Origin: Roseomonas elaeocarpi
GTDB lineage: Bacteria; Pseudomonadota; Alphaproteobacteria; Acetobacterales; Acetobacteraceae
Assembly: GCF_042433915.1 (NCBI RefSeq)
Contig: NZ_JBHLUN010000011.1
Span: 1 to 64,000, forward strand
Length of the DNA: 64,000 nucleotides
Direction: 5' to 3'
Part shown: positions 34,431 through 41,897 of the stretch, one piece after another
Layout of the letters: each line of letters opens with the position of its first letter
How positions within the stretch are numbered: position 1 is the first letter of the stretch
Notes under the pieces: generated by a model
Databases searched by the model: none
Told to the model about the DNA's origin: nothing
The model's input: only the letters and a program-made list of their open reading frames with translations
Position numbers and translations under genes: made by a program

Positions 34431-35000
34431 TCAGGATTCCTGCGTGAAGGCTGTGGCCGCGAGCAGCGTTTCGATCGGGTTCCAGGCCAGTGCGGTCTGT
34501 TCCACCGCCTCGCCGCCGACCTGGATGGCTTCGCGTGCCACCGGCCGCCCGCCCAGGTGGCGGTAGAAGAAGCGAGCATTGTTGCCCGACAGCACCCAAA
34601 GCATCGCCGAGCCGCAGCCGATCGCGGCGAGGTGGGCCGCCGAGGCGCGCATCAGGCGCCGCCCGATGCCCCGATCGCGGTAGTCGGTCAGGACGTAGAG
34701 CGTCTCGATCTCGCCCTCCGCGAAGTCGGCGCCGCCAAGGCCGGTCCGGCGGACCTTACGGGCGGAGGCGAAGCCCACGATCCGGCGCGGATCGGCGGCG
34801 GTTTCCGCCACGAACACCGCTTCCTCGCCGCGCCGGGTCAGCATGCCGTGGCCGTAGCCGGCCGCGATGCGGCGCTGGGAAAGCTCGGCCAGGTAGCCAT
34901 GTGGCAGGAGGCCTGCATAAGCATCCTGCCAGGCGGCGACGTGCACCGCCGCGATGGCGGCGGCATCCTCGGGACGGGCGCGCCGGATGCAGGTGTTCAT
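34431..35000 (-). CDS. GNAT family N-acetyltransferase
   Basis: A 189-residue acetyl-CoA-dependent acetyltransferase. It begins CIRRARPEDAAAIAAVHVAAW and has the acetyl-CoA-binding segment ETLYVLTDYRDRGIGRRLMRA, followed by the C-terminal FFYRHLGGRP. The substrate is unknown. Its ATG overlaps the rsmB-like stop (ATGA), so the two are translationally coupled. Confidence 0.85.
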   Translation of the reverse strand: MNTCIRRARPEDAAAIAAVHVAAWQDAYAGLLPHGYLAELSQRRIAAGYGHGMLTRRGEEAVFVAETAADPRRIVGFASARKVRRTGLGGADFAEGEIETLYVLTDYRDRGIGRRLMRASAAHLAAIGCGSAMLWVLSGNNARFFYRHLGGRPVAREAIQVGGEAVEQTALAWNPIETLLAATAFTQES

Positions 35001-36376
35001 GTGACTGCGGGATCGCTGCTCGCACGGGTTGTGGTATCGGACCGGGGAACGGCAACTTCGGTACGCTCAAGTACGGCGCAGAAGAAGCCGTCCGTTCCAT
35101 GGCTGTGCGGCGCCAGCGCCATGAAATCGCCCTCTCCCGGCGCTGTGTCCACTACCGAACCGAGTGCCGCAAGGCTCTGTTTCCAGGCCTCTTGCAGCGG
35201 CACGACACGGAATTCCGGGCGACGTTCGAGCAGGTTCTGCACCTGTGCCTCATCCTCTTCGGGGAGCACGGAGCAGGTAGCGTAAACCAGCTTTCCGCCG
35301 GGGCGCACCAGGGAAGCAGCCCGATCCAGGATTGCTCTCTGTTTGGTGACAAGCTCGTTAAGGTCAAATTCACCCGTGCGGATTCTCGCGTCCGGGTTGC
35401 GGCGCCATGTCCCCGTGCCCGTACAAGGTGCATCCACCAGAACGCGGTCGAACTGGGCGGCACGGCGCTTCGCCCAGCGGTCACCGGCCTCGAGCAAGTG
35501 GGTTTCGGCATTGTCCACACCGGCGCGACGGAGTCGCTGGGCGGCACCGGTCAGGCGAGGGGCGGACACGTCGCAGGCGGTGATGCGCCCCCGGTTGTTC
35601 ATGCTGGCCGCCATGGCCAGCGTCTTGCCGGCCGCACCGGCGCAGTAATCGGCCACCCGCATTCCTGGGCGCGCATCGGCCAGCAGGGCAATGAGCTGCG
35701 AGCCTTCGTCCTGGATCTCGACCAGCCCGTCGCGGAAGGCTTTGCTCGCCAGGATGGGTCGGCGGTCGGCGATGCGCAGGCCCCAGGGCGAGAAGGGCGT
35801 GGGCGTGGCCGGGATGCCCTCGGCGGCCAGGGCCGCCAGGGCACCGTCGCGCGTGGTTTTCAGCAGGTTGGCGCGCAGGTCGAGCGGCGCCGCTTCCGCC
35901 ATCGCCTCGGCCGCGGCCGGCAGCGCATCGCCAAAGCGGGCCTGGAAGCCGGGCATCACCCAGTCCGGCAGGTTGAGGCGCAGGTTCTCCGGCATCTCGG
36001 CACGCACCAGCGGCGGGCGCAGCGCGGCCAACACCCGGCGTTCCTCGGCATCGAGGGGTGCTTCGGCATAAGGGCCCTGCTCGCTGAAGGCGGCCACGAC
36101 GCCCTGGAGCGAGCCGCCGCCCATCAGCACCATCTGCGCCGCCACCAGCAGGCGCGCGGTCGGCTCGGCGCCCAGCTTGCGCAGCCGCCAGTCGAGGCGG
36201 AGGCGTTCGCGCACCACGGCCCAGGCGCGCTCCGACACGGCGCGGCGGTCGCTGCTGCCGATGTAGCGGCGGGCGCGGAAGAACTCGTTGGCCACCGCGT
36301 CGGCCGGACGGCGAGGCTGGTCTTCCATCGCGCTCAACAGTGCGACGGTGGCGGCAAGGCGGGCGGCGGGGGTCAT
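34997..36376 (-). CDS. RsmB/NOP-family RNA (cytosine-5)-methyltransferase
   Basis: A 459-residue protein. An N-terminal ~140-residue helical region resembles the NusB-like/RsmB adaptor. The class I methyltransferase core has RVADYCAGAAGKTLAMAASM (SAM loop), ITACDVSAPRL, FDRVLVDAPCTGTGTWRRNP (Pro-Cys of motif IV) and KLVYATCSVLPEEDE (catalytic Cys of motif VI). It is predicted to methylate a cytosine in 16S rRNA or tRNA. ATG at 36376 is chosen because upstream in-frame sequence is low-complexity. Confidence 0.88.
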   Translation of the reverse strand: MTPAARLAATVALLSAMEDQPRRPADAVANEFFRARRYIGSSDRRAVSERAWAVVRERLRLDWRLRKLGAEPTARLLVAAQMVLMGGGSLQGVVAAFSEQGPYAEAPLDAEERRVLAALRPPLVRAEMPENLRLNLPDWVMPGFQARFGDALPAAAEAMAEAAPLDLRANLLKTTRDGALAALAAEGIPATPTPFSPWGLRIADRRPILASKAFRDGLVEIQDEGSQLIALLADARPGMRVADYCAGAAGKTLAMAASMNNRGRITACDVSAPRLTGAAQRLRRAGVDNAETHLLEAGDRWAKRRAAQFDRVLVDAPCTGTGTWRRNPDARIRTGEFDLNELVTKQRAILDRAASLVRPGGKLVYATCSVLPEEDEAQVQNLLERRPEFRVVPLQEAWKQSLAALGSVVDTAPGEGDFMALAPHSHGTDGFFCAVLERTEVAVPRSDTTTRASSDPAVT

Positions 36377-36626
36377 GCGGTGGTGCTGCTCATGATGGGA
36401 ACACCCCGGACGGGTGGACGGGCGGAGGGTTCCGCCCGGCCACCGGTGCCGGGGCGTCAAGGTTCAGGGCCGGACGGTGGCGGGTCCGCGACGGTGAAAG
36501 TGGCGGTGGGGCGGCCCGGTTGCGGCGGCAGGTGGCGCCGGCGGGGCGCCGCGTGCGGTCCTGGCGCCGGGCTCAGCCCGACGCGCGAGGGCGCCACCGC
36601 CTGATGGTGGCCGGAAGAACCAGGGC

Positions 36627-36649
36627 GGGGCCGTGACTGGCCCGGCCCC
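36627..36649 (-). terminator. Hairpin terminator after guaB
   Basis: A 7-bp stem (ggggccg at 36627-36633, cggcccc at 36643-36649) lies 9 bases beyond the guaB stop. The remaining ~250 bases to the rsmB-like start contain no recognisable gene. Confidence 0.45.
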
Positions 36650-36657
36650 TCCCAGGC

Positions 36658-38154
36658 TTACTCGGCGCGGTAGTTCGGCGCCTCGCGGGTGATGGCGACG
36701 TCGTGGACGTGGCTTTCGCGCAGGCCCGCGTTGGTGATGCGGCGGAAGCGGCAGTTGGTCTGCATCTCCGCCATGGTGGCGCTGCCGGTATAGCCCATGG
36801 CCGAGCGCAGCCCGCCCACGAGCTGATGGATCACCGCGCCCACCGGGCCCTTGTAGCCGATGCGGCCCTCGATGCCCTCGGGCACGAACTTCAGGCTGTC
36901 GGACACTTCCGCCTGGAAGTAGCGGTCGGCCGAGCCGCGCGCCATGGCACCCAGCGACCCCATGCCGCGATACGACTTGTAGGAACGGCCCTGGTAGAGG
37001 AAGACCTCGCCCGGCGCCTCGTCGGTGCCGGCGAAGAGCGAGCCCATCATCACGCAGTCGGCGCCGGCCGCGATGGCCTTGGCGATGTCGCCCGAGGTGC
37101 GGATGCCGCCGTCGGCGATGGCGGGCACGTTGCGCTCATGCGCGGCGGCGGCGGATTCCAGCACCGCGGTCAGCTGCGGCACGCCGACGCCCGCCACGAT
37201 GCGGGTGGTGCAGATGGAGCCCGGGCCGATGCCGATCTTGATGGCGTCGGCGCCGGCCTCGATCAGGGCGATCGCGGCCTCAGGCGTCGCGATGTTGCCG
37301 GCGATGACCTGGACGCTGTTGCTCATCTGCTTGACGCGCTCGACCGAGCGCAGCACGCCGGCCGAGTGGCCGTGGGCGGTGTCCACCACGATCACGTCGA
37401 CCTCGGCGGCCACCAGCGCCTCGGCGCGGCGGATGCCGTCCTCGCCGGTGCCGGTGGCGGCGGCGACGCGCAGGCGGCCCAGCGCGTCCTTGATCGCGGT
37501 CGGGTTGGTGCGGGCCTTGTCCATGTCCTTCACGGTGATCAGGCCGACGCAGCGGTACTGATCGTCCACCACCAGCAGCTTCTCGATGCGGTGCTTGTGC
37601 AGCAGCGCGCGGGCCTGGTCGGGGGTGGCGTCGTTGAGGACGGTGACGAGGTTCTCGCGCGTCATCAGCTCGTAGACGCGCAGGTTGGGGTCGTTGGCGA
37701 AGCGCACGTCGCGCGAGGTGACGATGCCCACGAGGCGCTTGCTGTCGCGCTCCACCACCGGGATGCCGCTGATGCGGTGCTGGTCCTGCAGGGCGCGGAC
37801 ATCGGCCAGCGTCTGGTCGGGGTGGATGGTGACGGGGTTCACCACCATGCCGCTCTCGAACTTCTTGACGCGGCGGACCTGGGCGGCCTGCTCCTCGATC
37901 GAGAGGTTCTTGTGGATCACGCCGATGCCGCCGGCCTGGGCCATGGCGATGGCCATGGGGTTCTCGGTCACGGTGTCCATCGCGGCCGACATCAGCGGGA
38001 TGTTCAGCCCGATCTCGCGCGTCAGGCGGGTGCGGGTGTCCGTCTGGTTCGGCAGCACGGTGGAATAGCCCGGCACCAGCAGCACGTCGTCGAAGGCGAA
38101 GGCCTCCTCGAAGCGGTGACGCGTCTCGATGCGGGGAAGTGTCTCTGATGCCAT
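36658..38154 (-). CDS. guaB: Inosine-5'-monophosphate dehydrogenase
   Basis: A 498-residue NAD-dependent enzyme oxidising IMP to XMP, the committed step of guanine nucleotide synthesis. The barrel begins EEAFAFDDVLLVPGYSTVLP. Two CBS domains occupy ~100-220 (ISGIPVVERDSKRLVGIVTS). The catalytic loop is GIGPGSICTTRIVAGVGVPQ with the active-site Cys, then DGGIRTSGDIAKAIAAGADC and YRGMGSLGAM. Full length for the family. Start ATG at 38154. Confidence 0.97.
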   Translation of the reverse strand: MASETLPRIETRHRFEEAFAFDDVLLVPGYSTVLPNQTDTRTRLTREIGLNIPLMSAAMDTVTENPMAIAMAQAGGIGVIHKNLSIEEQAAQVRRVKKFESGMVVNPVTIHPDQTLADVRALQDQHRISGIPVVERDSKRLVGIVTSRDVRFANDPNLRVYELMTRENLVTVLNDATPDQARALLHKHRIEKLLVVDDQYRCVGLITVKDMDKARTNPTAIKDALGRLRVAAATGTGEDGIRRAEALVAAEVDVIVVDTAHGHSAGVLRSVERVKQMSNSVQVIAGNIATPEAAIALIEAGADAIKIGIGPGSICTTRIVAGVGVPQLTAVLESAAAAHERNVPAIADGGIRTSGDIAKAIAAGADCVMMGSLFAGTDEAPGEVFLYQGRSYKSYRGMGSLGAMARGSADRYFQAEVSDSLKFVPEGIEGRIGYKGPVGAVIHQLVGGLRSAMGYTGSATMAEMQTNCRFRRITNAGLRESHVHDVAITREAPNYRAE

Positions 38155-38288
38155 GGGCGGGGGCCTCTCGTGGGGCGGGCGCTGCCGCGACCTTGGCGAG
38201 CCCTCCTACGCCCCTCCCCCGCGTCGTGGCAAGCGCCGTTGCGCACGCGCAGGGCAGCCCCGCAACAGCGCCTTCCCTGAGGGGTTGT

Positions 38289-38987
38289 TCAGCCGGCCTC
38301 CGGGTCGCGGCCAGCGGCATTGTTGCCGCGGAAGCCCTGCGCCACCACGAAGGCCTCGGCGCTGTCCTTGCGGCTCGAGGGCGGCTTCGCGTGGCGCACC
38401 TGGGCGTAGTCGCGCTTGAGGTCGGCCAGCAGCGTCCGCTCGGTGCCGCCCTGGAAGACCTTGGCCACGAAGGCGCCGTCGGGTGCCAGCACGCGCCGGG
38501 CGAAGTCGGCCGCGAGCTCCACCAGCGCCATGATCCGCAGGTGGTCGGTGGCGTTGTGGCCGATGGTGTTGGGCGCCATGTCCGACAGCACGAGGTCGGC
38601 CGGGCCGGCCAGCGCCTCCAGCACGGCGTCCTCGCCCGCCTGTTCGGAGAAGTCGCCCTGCAGGATGGTGACGCCGGCCATCGGCTCCATCGGCAGGAGG
38701 TCCAGCGCCACGATCCGCCCGCGGTCGCCGATCACCTTGCTGGCCGCCTGGGTCCAGCCGCCGGGTGCGGCGCCGAGATCCACGATCCGCTGGCCCGGCT
38801 TGAACAGCTTGAAGCGCTCGTCCAGCTCCAGGATCTTGAAGGCGGCACGCGAGCGCCAGCCCGCGGCCTTGGCGGCGCGGACGTAGGGATCGTTGATCTG
38901 CCGCTCCAGCCAGCGCTGCGAGGAGGTGCTGCGGCTCTTGGCGGTGCGCAGGCGGGTGGTGAGGCCGCGTTCAACGGGAGGTTTCAT
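38289..38987 (-). CDS. rlmE: 23S rRNA (uridine-2552-2'-O)-methyltransferase
   Basis: A 232-residue RlmE/FtsJ methyltransferase acting on the ribosomal A-loop. RSRAAFKILELDERFKL carries the catalytic Lys, VDLGAAPGGWTQAA the SAM loop, DLVLSDMAPNTIG the catalytic Asp, FVAKVFQGG the second Lys and SSRKDSAEAFVVAQGF the Glu. The N-terminal ~30 residues are Lys/Arg-rich. ATG at 38987 is preceded by a suitable gap after the ppx stop. The ppx-rlmE order is common in Alphaproteobacteria. Confidence 0.93.
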   Translation of the reverse strand: MKPPVERGLTTRLRTAKSRSTSSQRWLERQINDPYVRAAKAAGWRSRAAFKILELDERFKLFKPGQRIVDLGAAPGGWTQAASKVIGDRGRIVALDLLPMEPMAGVTILQGDFSEQAGEDAVLEALAGPADLVLSDMAPNTIGHNATDHLRIMALVELAADFARRVLAPDGAFVAKVFQGGTERTLLADLKRDYAQVRHAKPPSSRKDSAEAFVVAQGFRGNNAAGRDPEAG

Positions 38988-39009
38988 CGGGGGGCTTATC
39001 GAACGCCGT

Positions 39010-40047
39010 TCAGGCGGACGCAAAGGCTGCGTCGCGCCGCGCCGGCTGGCCGCGATTCCCGCGCATCATGCGCAGGAGCATCCCTTCCCGTAGGCCACGG
39101 TCGCACACCGTCAGGCTGGCGGTCGGCCAGGTCCGGCGGATGGCGGCGAAGATGGCGCAGCCGGGCAACACGAAGTCGGCACGCTCGGAGCCGATGCAGG
39201 GGTGTGCCGCCATGCCCTTGCGGCCGGTGTCCTGCAGCCACTTCAGCGCGGCGTCGGCGTCGCAGCAGTGCAACACCTGCCCGTCCACCCGCGGACGGGA
39301 ATAGCGCGGCAGGTCCAGCACGATGCCGGCCAGGGTGGTGACGGTGCCGCTGGTGCCCATCAGGCGGACGCCGCCGGCGCGCATCTCCTGGCGGATACGG
39401 TGGACCTCGTCGAAGGGCTCCAGCCGGCTGGCCAGTTCCTCCACCAGGGCGGAGAACCCGTCCGGCGTGTTGCAGAAGCGGCCCGCCTGCTCCGACACGG
39501 TGACCACGCCGACCGGAACCGACATGTAGCCGATCAACGACGGGAGGTCGTCCGGCTCCTGCGGGGCACGGATCCAGGCGATCTCGGTCGAGCCGCCGCC
39601 GATGTCGAACAGCAGCGCCCGCCGGTCGCCCCACCGCAACAGGGGTGCGCAGGACTCCATCGCCAGCGCCGCTTCCTCGCGCGGGGTGATCACCTCGATC
39701 GGCAGGCCCAGGGCTTCCTCGGCGCGCTGGAGGAAGGCGGCGCCGTTGCTGGCGCGGCGGCAGGCCTCGGTGGCCACGGCGCGGGCCGAGCGGAGAGGAC
39801 GCCGGGCCAGCTTGCCCTGGCAGACCGCCAGGGCGTTCAGGGCGCGGTCCATCGCCGCCGGGCTGAGCGCGCCGGTCGCCCCCAGCCCCTCACCCAGGCG
39901 CACGATGCGGCTGTAGCTGTCGAGAACCCGGAATCCGTCCGGGCCGCCGGGGGTGGCCACGAGAAGACGGCAGTTGTTGGTGCCCAGGTCCAGGGCCGCG
40001 TGGACGGCCGCCGGTTCGGTTCTGGACGAGGTGATCTGGCTCATCAT
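39010..40047 (-). CDS. Ppx/GppA family phosphatase
   Basis: A 345-residue exopolyphosphatase / guanosine-pentaphosphatase family protein with the ASKHA fold. Motifs: HAALDLGTNNCRLLVA (phosphate 1), ATEACRRASNG, LLFDIGGGSTEIAWI (phosphate 2) and LMGTSGTVTTLAGI. It is shorter than E. coli Ppx, ending after the two ASKHA domains without the C-terminal HD-like region. Tandem ATGs occur at 40047 and 40044. It is transcribed ahead of rlmE. Confidence 0.9.
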   Translation of the reverse strand: MMSQITSSRTEPAAVHAALDLGTNNCRLLVATPGGPDGFRVLDSYSRIVRLGEGLGATGALSPAAMDRALNALAVCQGKLARRPLRSARAVATEACRRASNGAAFLQRAEEALGLPIEVITPREEAALAMESCAPLLRWGDRRALLFDIGGGSTEIAWIRAPQEPDDLPSLIGYMSVPVGVVTVSEQAGRFCNTPDGFSALVEELASRLEPFDEVHRIRQEMRAGGVRLMGTSGTVTTLAGIVLDLPRYSRPRVDGQVLHCCDADAALKWLQDTGRKGMAAHPCIGSERADFVLPGCAIFAAIRRTWPTASLTVCDRGLREGMLLRMMRGNRGQPARRDAAFASA

Positions 40048-40178
40048 GATGGTGCTGTGGGCGATGATCCGTTCCCCTGCCTCGAACGGCAAGAGCTTTC
40101 GTCCGGGGGTGGTTGCGGGGTGCGGGAACGCATGCTATTCGGCGCGCCGTCAGCACGGGGAAACACCCCTGACGGTGC

Positions 40179-40252
40179 TGGGGAATAGTTTAACGGTAGA
40201 ACTCCCGACTCTGACTCGGGCAGTCTTGGTTCGAATCCAGGTTCCCCAGCCA
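40179..40252 (+). tRNA. tRNA-Gln (anticodon CTG)
   Basis: A 74-base tRNA with encoded CCA. The acceptor TGGGGAA (40179-40185) pairs with TTCCCCA (40242-40248), the discriminator is G, and the anticodon stem CCCGA/TCGGG encloses loop CTCTGAC, giving anticodon CTG. The T-arm contains GGTTCGAATCC. A terminator-like hairpin follows directly. Confidence 0.95.
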
Positions 40253-40285
40253 ACATTCCTCAGATGTATGATCGCGCGGAATGTT
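40252..40285 (+). terminator. Intrinsic terminator after tRNA-Gln
   Basis: The stem aacattcc (40252-40259) pairs with ggaatgtt (40278-40285), running into TTTT. The first base overlaps the tRNA CCA end. It would end the tRNA transcript. The 40286-40461 stretch beyond shows nothing I can assign. Confidence 0.6.
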
Positions 40286-40461
40286 TTCAGCCCCGGCCGG
40301 ACCGGATTGTTGTGCTGCGCCTCCAGCGCCCTTTCACTACCTGAAAACGCGAGCCCGGACCGACACCAGCATTGGTTTACGCTCGTCCGGGCCAGGATGA
40401 GGTCGATCTGGGAAGTCTGGCCCCTGCGACGGCACGGAGCGCTTCTTCGCATGGAGGGAAC

Positions 40462-40701
40462 ATGGCGGCAGGAAATCTCCGTCCTGTCCTGAACCCTTCG
40501 CAGATGCGCTTTCCGAAAGCTGCAGTGGAGATCACCCATGACTCGCCTGATCCCGCCTTGCCGGACGTCGATTCGTGGGATTGGCTAAGCCGCTTCCTTC
40601 GGGCGGACCTGGCAACAGCACGCAGCCTGATCCCGGCCATCCTCGCATCCGTGCAGCGGCGCCACACCGCCCGGCCTCCGAATTGCCCGCAGCAGAGTTA
40701 A
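40462..40701 (+). CDS. Hypothetical protein, 79 aa
   Basis: A possible small protein beginning MAAGNLRPVLNPSQMRF. ATG at 40462 is preceded by ggaggg four bases away. The C-terminal half (VDSWDWLSRFLRADLATARS) can form an amphipathic helix. The stop ends one base before the LexA-type operator of the next gene. There is no recognised family, and coding potential is modest, since a minus-strand frame is also open here. Confidence 0.4.
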   Translation: MAAGNLRPVLNPSQMRFPKAAVEITHDSPDPALPDVDSWDWLSRFLRADLATARSLIPAILASVQRRHTARPPNCPQQS

Positions 40702-40702
40702 T

Positions 40703-40733
40703 GTTCCCTTTACGTTCCAGGATGCGCTAACAT
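40703..40733 (+). promoter_or_regulatory. LexA-type operator and promoter of the 40740 gene
   Basis: The operator GTTC-CCTTTAC-GTTC (40703-40717) matches the alphaproteobacterial LexA consensus GTTC-N7-GTTC exactly. A -10-like TAACAT sits at 40728-40733, six bases before the ATG at 40740. The operator therefore overlaps the expected -35 region. No ribosome-binding site is present, implying a leaderless mRNA. Confidence 0.65.
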
Positions 40734-40739
40734 CCAGGC

Positions 40740-41081
40740 ATGGACGACGTGGCCCCTCCTCCTCCTGACCTCGACGTGGTTGCGGCCCGTGCGGCTGCCT
40801 CCTTGTTCCTCCGGCTCGTGGCCGCGGGATCGACGCGGCCGGCGGCGTGGGCCGCGGCGGTGGGCCTGTTCCGGCAGCATCACCCCGGCTGGTCGGCGGC
40901 TTTGCTGGAGCAGGAAAGCGTGCGGACGCTGGCGGCCATGATCCATGCCATGGAGCCACCGGCGGAGCCTCAGGGCACCCCGGCGCCGGCCTTCACCCTG
41001 TTGCAGCGGCTGCGCCACGGTTGCGCGGCCTTCGTGCTGTCATTGAAGCTGGCGTGGCGGGGACCTGTGGAGGCCGGTTGA
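40740..41081 (+). CDS. Unknown small protein, predicted SOS-controlled (113 aa)
   Basis: An uncharacterised Ala-rich helical protein with no signal peptide. A predicted LexA operator lies 22 bases upstream, and the start codon is six bases from a -10-like hexamer, so induction by DNA damage on a leaderless transcript is inferred. Residues ~30-50 follow the pattern G-S-T-x(3)-A-A-W-A-A-A-V-x(3)-F-x(3)-H-P, which aligns without gaps to the next gene's product. The C-terminal LRHGCAAFVLSLKLAWRG is hydrophobic but short for a membrane anchor. I do not recognise a family. Confidence 0.7.
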   Translation: MDDVAPPPPDLDVVAARAAASLFLRLVAAGSTRPAAWAAAVGLFRQHHPGWSAALLEQESVRTLAAMIHAMEPPAEPQGTPAPAFTLLQRLRHGCAAFVLSLKLAWRGPVEAG

Positions 41082-41108
41082 GAACACCGGCCGACGCCAG
41101 AGATTAAT

Positions 41109-41138
41109 GTTCTTGTTTTGTTCAGGAGTTGTTAGACT
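41109..41138 (+). promoter_or_regulatory. LexA-type operator and promoter of the 41145 gene
   Basis: The operator GTTC-TTGTTTT-GTTC (41109-41123) is an exact GTTC-N7-GTTC repeat. The -10-like TAGACT (41133-41138) is again six bases before ATG (41145). The sequence attaatGTTC before the operator is nearly identical to that at 40703. No ribosome-binding site is seen. Confidence 0.65.
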
Positions 41139-41144
41139 CCTGGC

Positions 41145-41534
41145 ATGCGCGACCCTCTCTCCCCATTCCCCTTCCTGAACCTCCTGACCCTGCGGGTTAT
41201 TGCCCGGCGCTACGCCGAGGCTCTGCGGAATGGCGCCTCGGGTGCCGACGCCAGGCAAGCGGTTCTGCGGTCAGTGGCAGCGGCCCATCCCGACCGAGAT
41301 GCTTCGACGATCCTGCGAATCGCGGAGCGGGAGGTCTTCCGATCGGAGGCGCAGCCCTTCCCACTGCCGGCCGGACGCAGCGAATACCGACCGGCACCGC
41401 CCGATCCGGAACTACGGCGCCGCTTGGTCACCCCTCTCCTGCCGGCGGCGGAGGATGAGGAATGCGCCGCTCCGGACTGGAGGCCTCAGCGGTCATGGCC
41501 GAGGCAGGGCTACCAGGGCTTCGCTGCGGCCTGA
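41145..41534 (+). CDS. Unknown small protein, predicted SOS-controlled (129 aa)
   Basis: An uncharacterised protein whose N-terminal half is helical (LRVIARRYAEALRNGASG, ARQAVLRSVAAAHPDRDAST) and whose C-terminal half is Pro/Arg-rich and probably disordered. The G-A-S-x(3)-A-x(2)-A-V-x(3)-V-x(3)-H-P stretch aligns with the product of 40740 over 20 residues, so the two may be diverged copies. It has its own LexA-type operator 21 bases upstream rather than depending on read-through. No family is recognised. Confidence 0.7.
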   Translation: MRDPLSPFPFLNLLTLRVIARRYAEALRNGASGADARQAVLRSVAAAHPDRDASTILRIAEREVFRSEAQPFPLPAGRSEYRPAPPDPELRRRLVTPLLPAAEDEECAAPDWRPQRSWPRQGYQGFAAA

Positions 41535-41552
41535 GGCGAAAGCGCCGGAGCC

Positions 41553-41819
41553 TCAGTTCTGAGGCTTGTTGCCGTTGTTCTGCTGCTGTTGCTGCTGCTG
41601 GGCGTCCCGCTGCTCCGCCTGATGGCGGCGGTGAACACCCACCGCGCAACCCGCCGCGGCGCCGGCCACGGCATGCCCGCTGCCGACGAAGTGACCCGCC
41701 ACGGCACCCACCGCGCCGTCCTTGACGCAGCCCCCTTCCTTGGCCTGGGCGGGGAGGATGGCACCCCCGACGGAAAGGGCACCGAGGAACAGGGTGGTGG
41801 CAACAAGGCGCGGCAGCAT
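41553..41819 (-). CDS. Small exported glycine-rich protein with poly-Gln tail
   Basis: An 88-residue protein. The signal peptide starts LPRLVATTLFLGALSVGGA and has its cleavage site near AQA-KE. The mature part VKDGAVGAVAGHFVGSGHAV then AGAAAGCAVG is a glycine-zipper-like hydrophobic stretch as in small outer-membrane or lipoprotein-like proteins. It ends HRRHQAEQRDAQ followed by a run of seven Gln and NNGNKPQN. ATG at 41819 is chosen because it starts the signal peptide. Function is unknown. Confidence 0.75.
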   Translation of the reverse strand: MLPRLVATTLFLGALSVGGAILPAQAKEGGCVKDGAVGAVAGHFVGSGHAVAGAAAGCAVGVHRRHQAEQRDAQQQQQQQNNGNKPQN

Positions 41820-41897
41820 CGATTCAATCTCCTGACTACCCGCTCCAACGCCCGGGACGCGGCCCCGGTCACATGAAACCTCGGCCATCCGCCTGCC

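Noticed and set aside
40179..40285. tRNA-Gln as an integration site
   Set aside because: I saw no integrase gene and no repeat of the tRNA 3' end downstream within the window.
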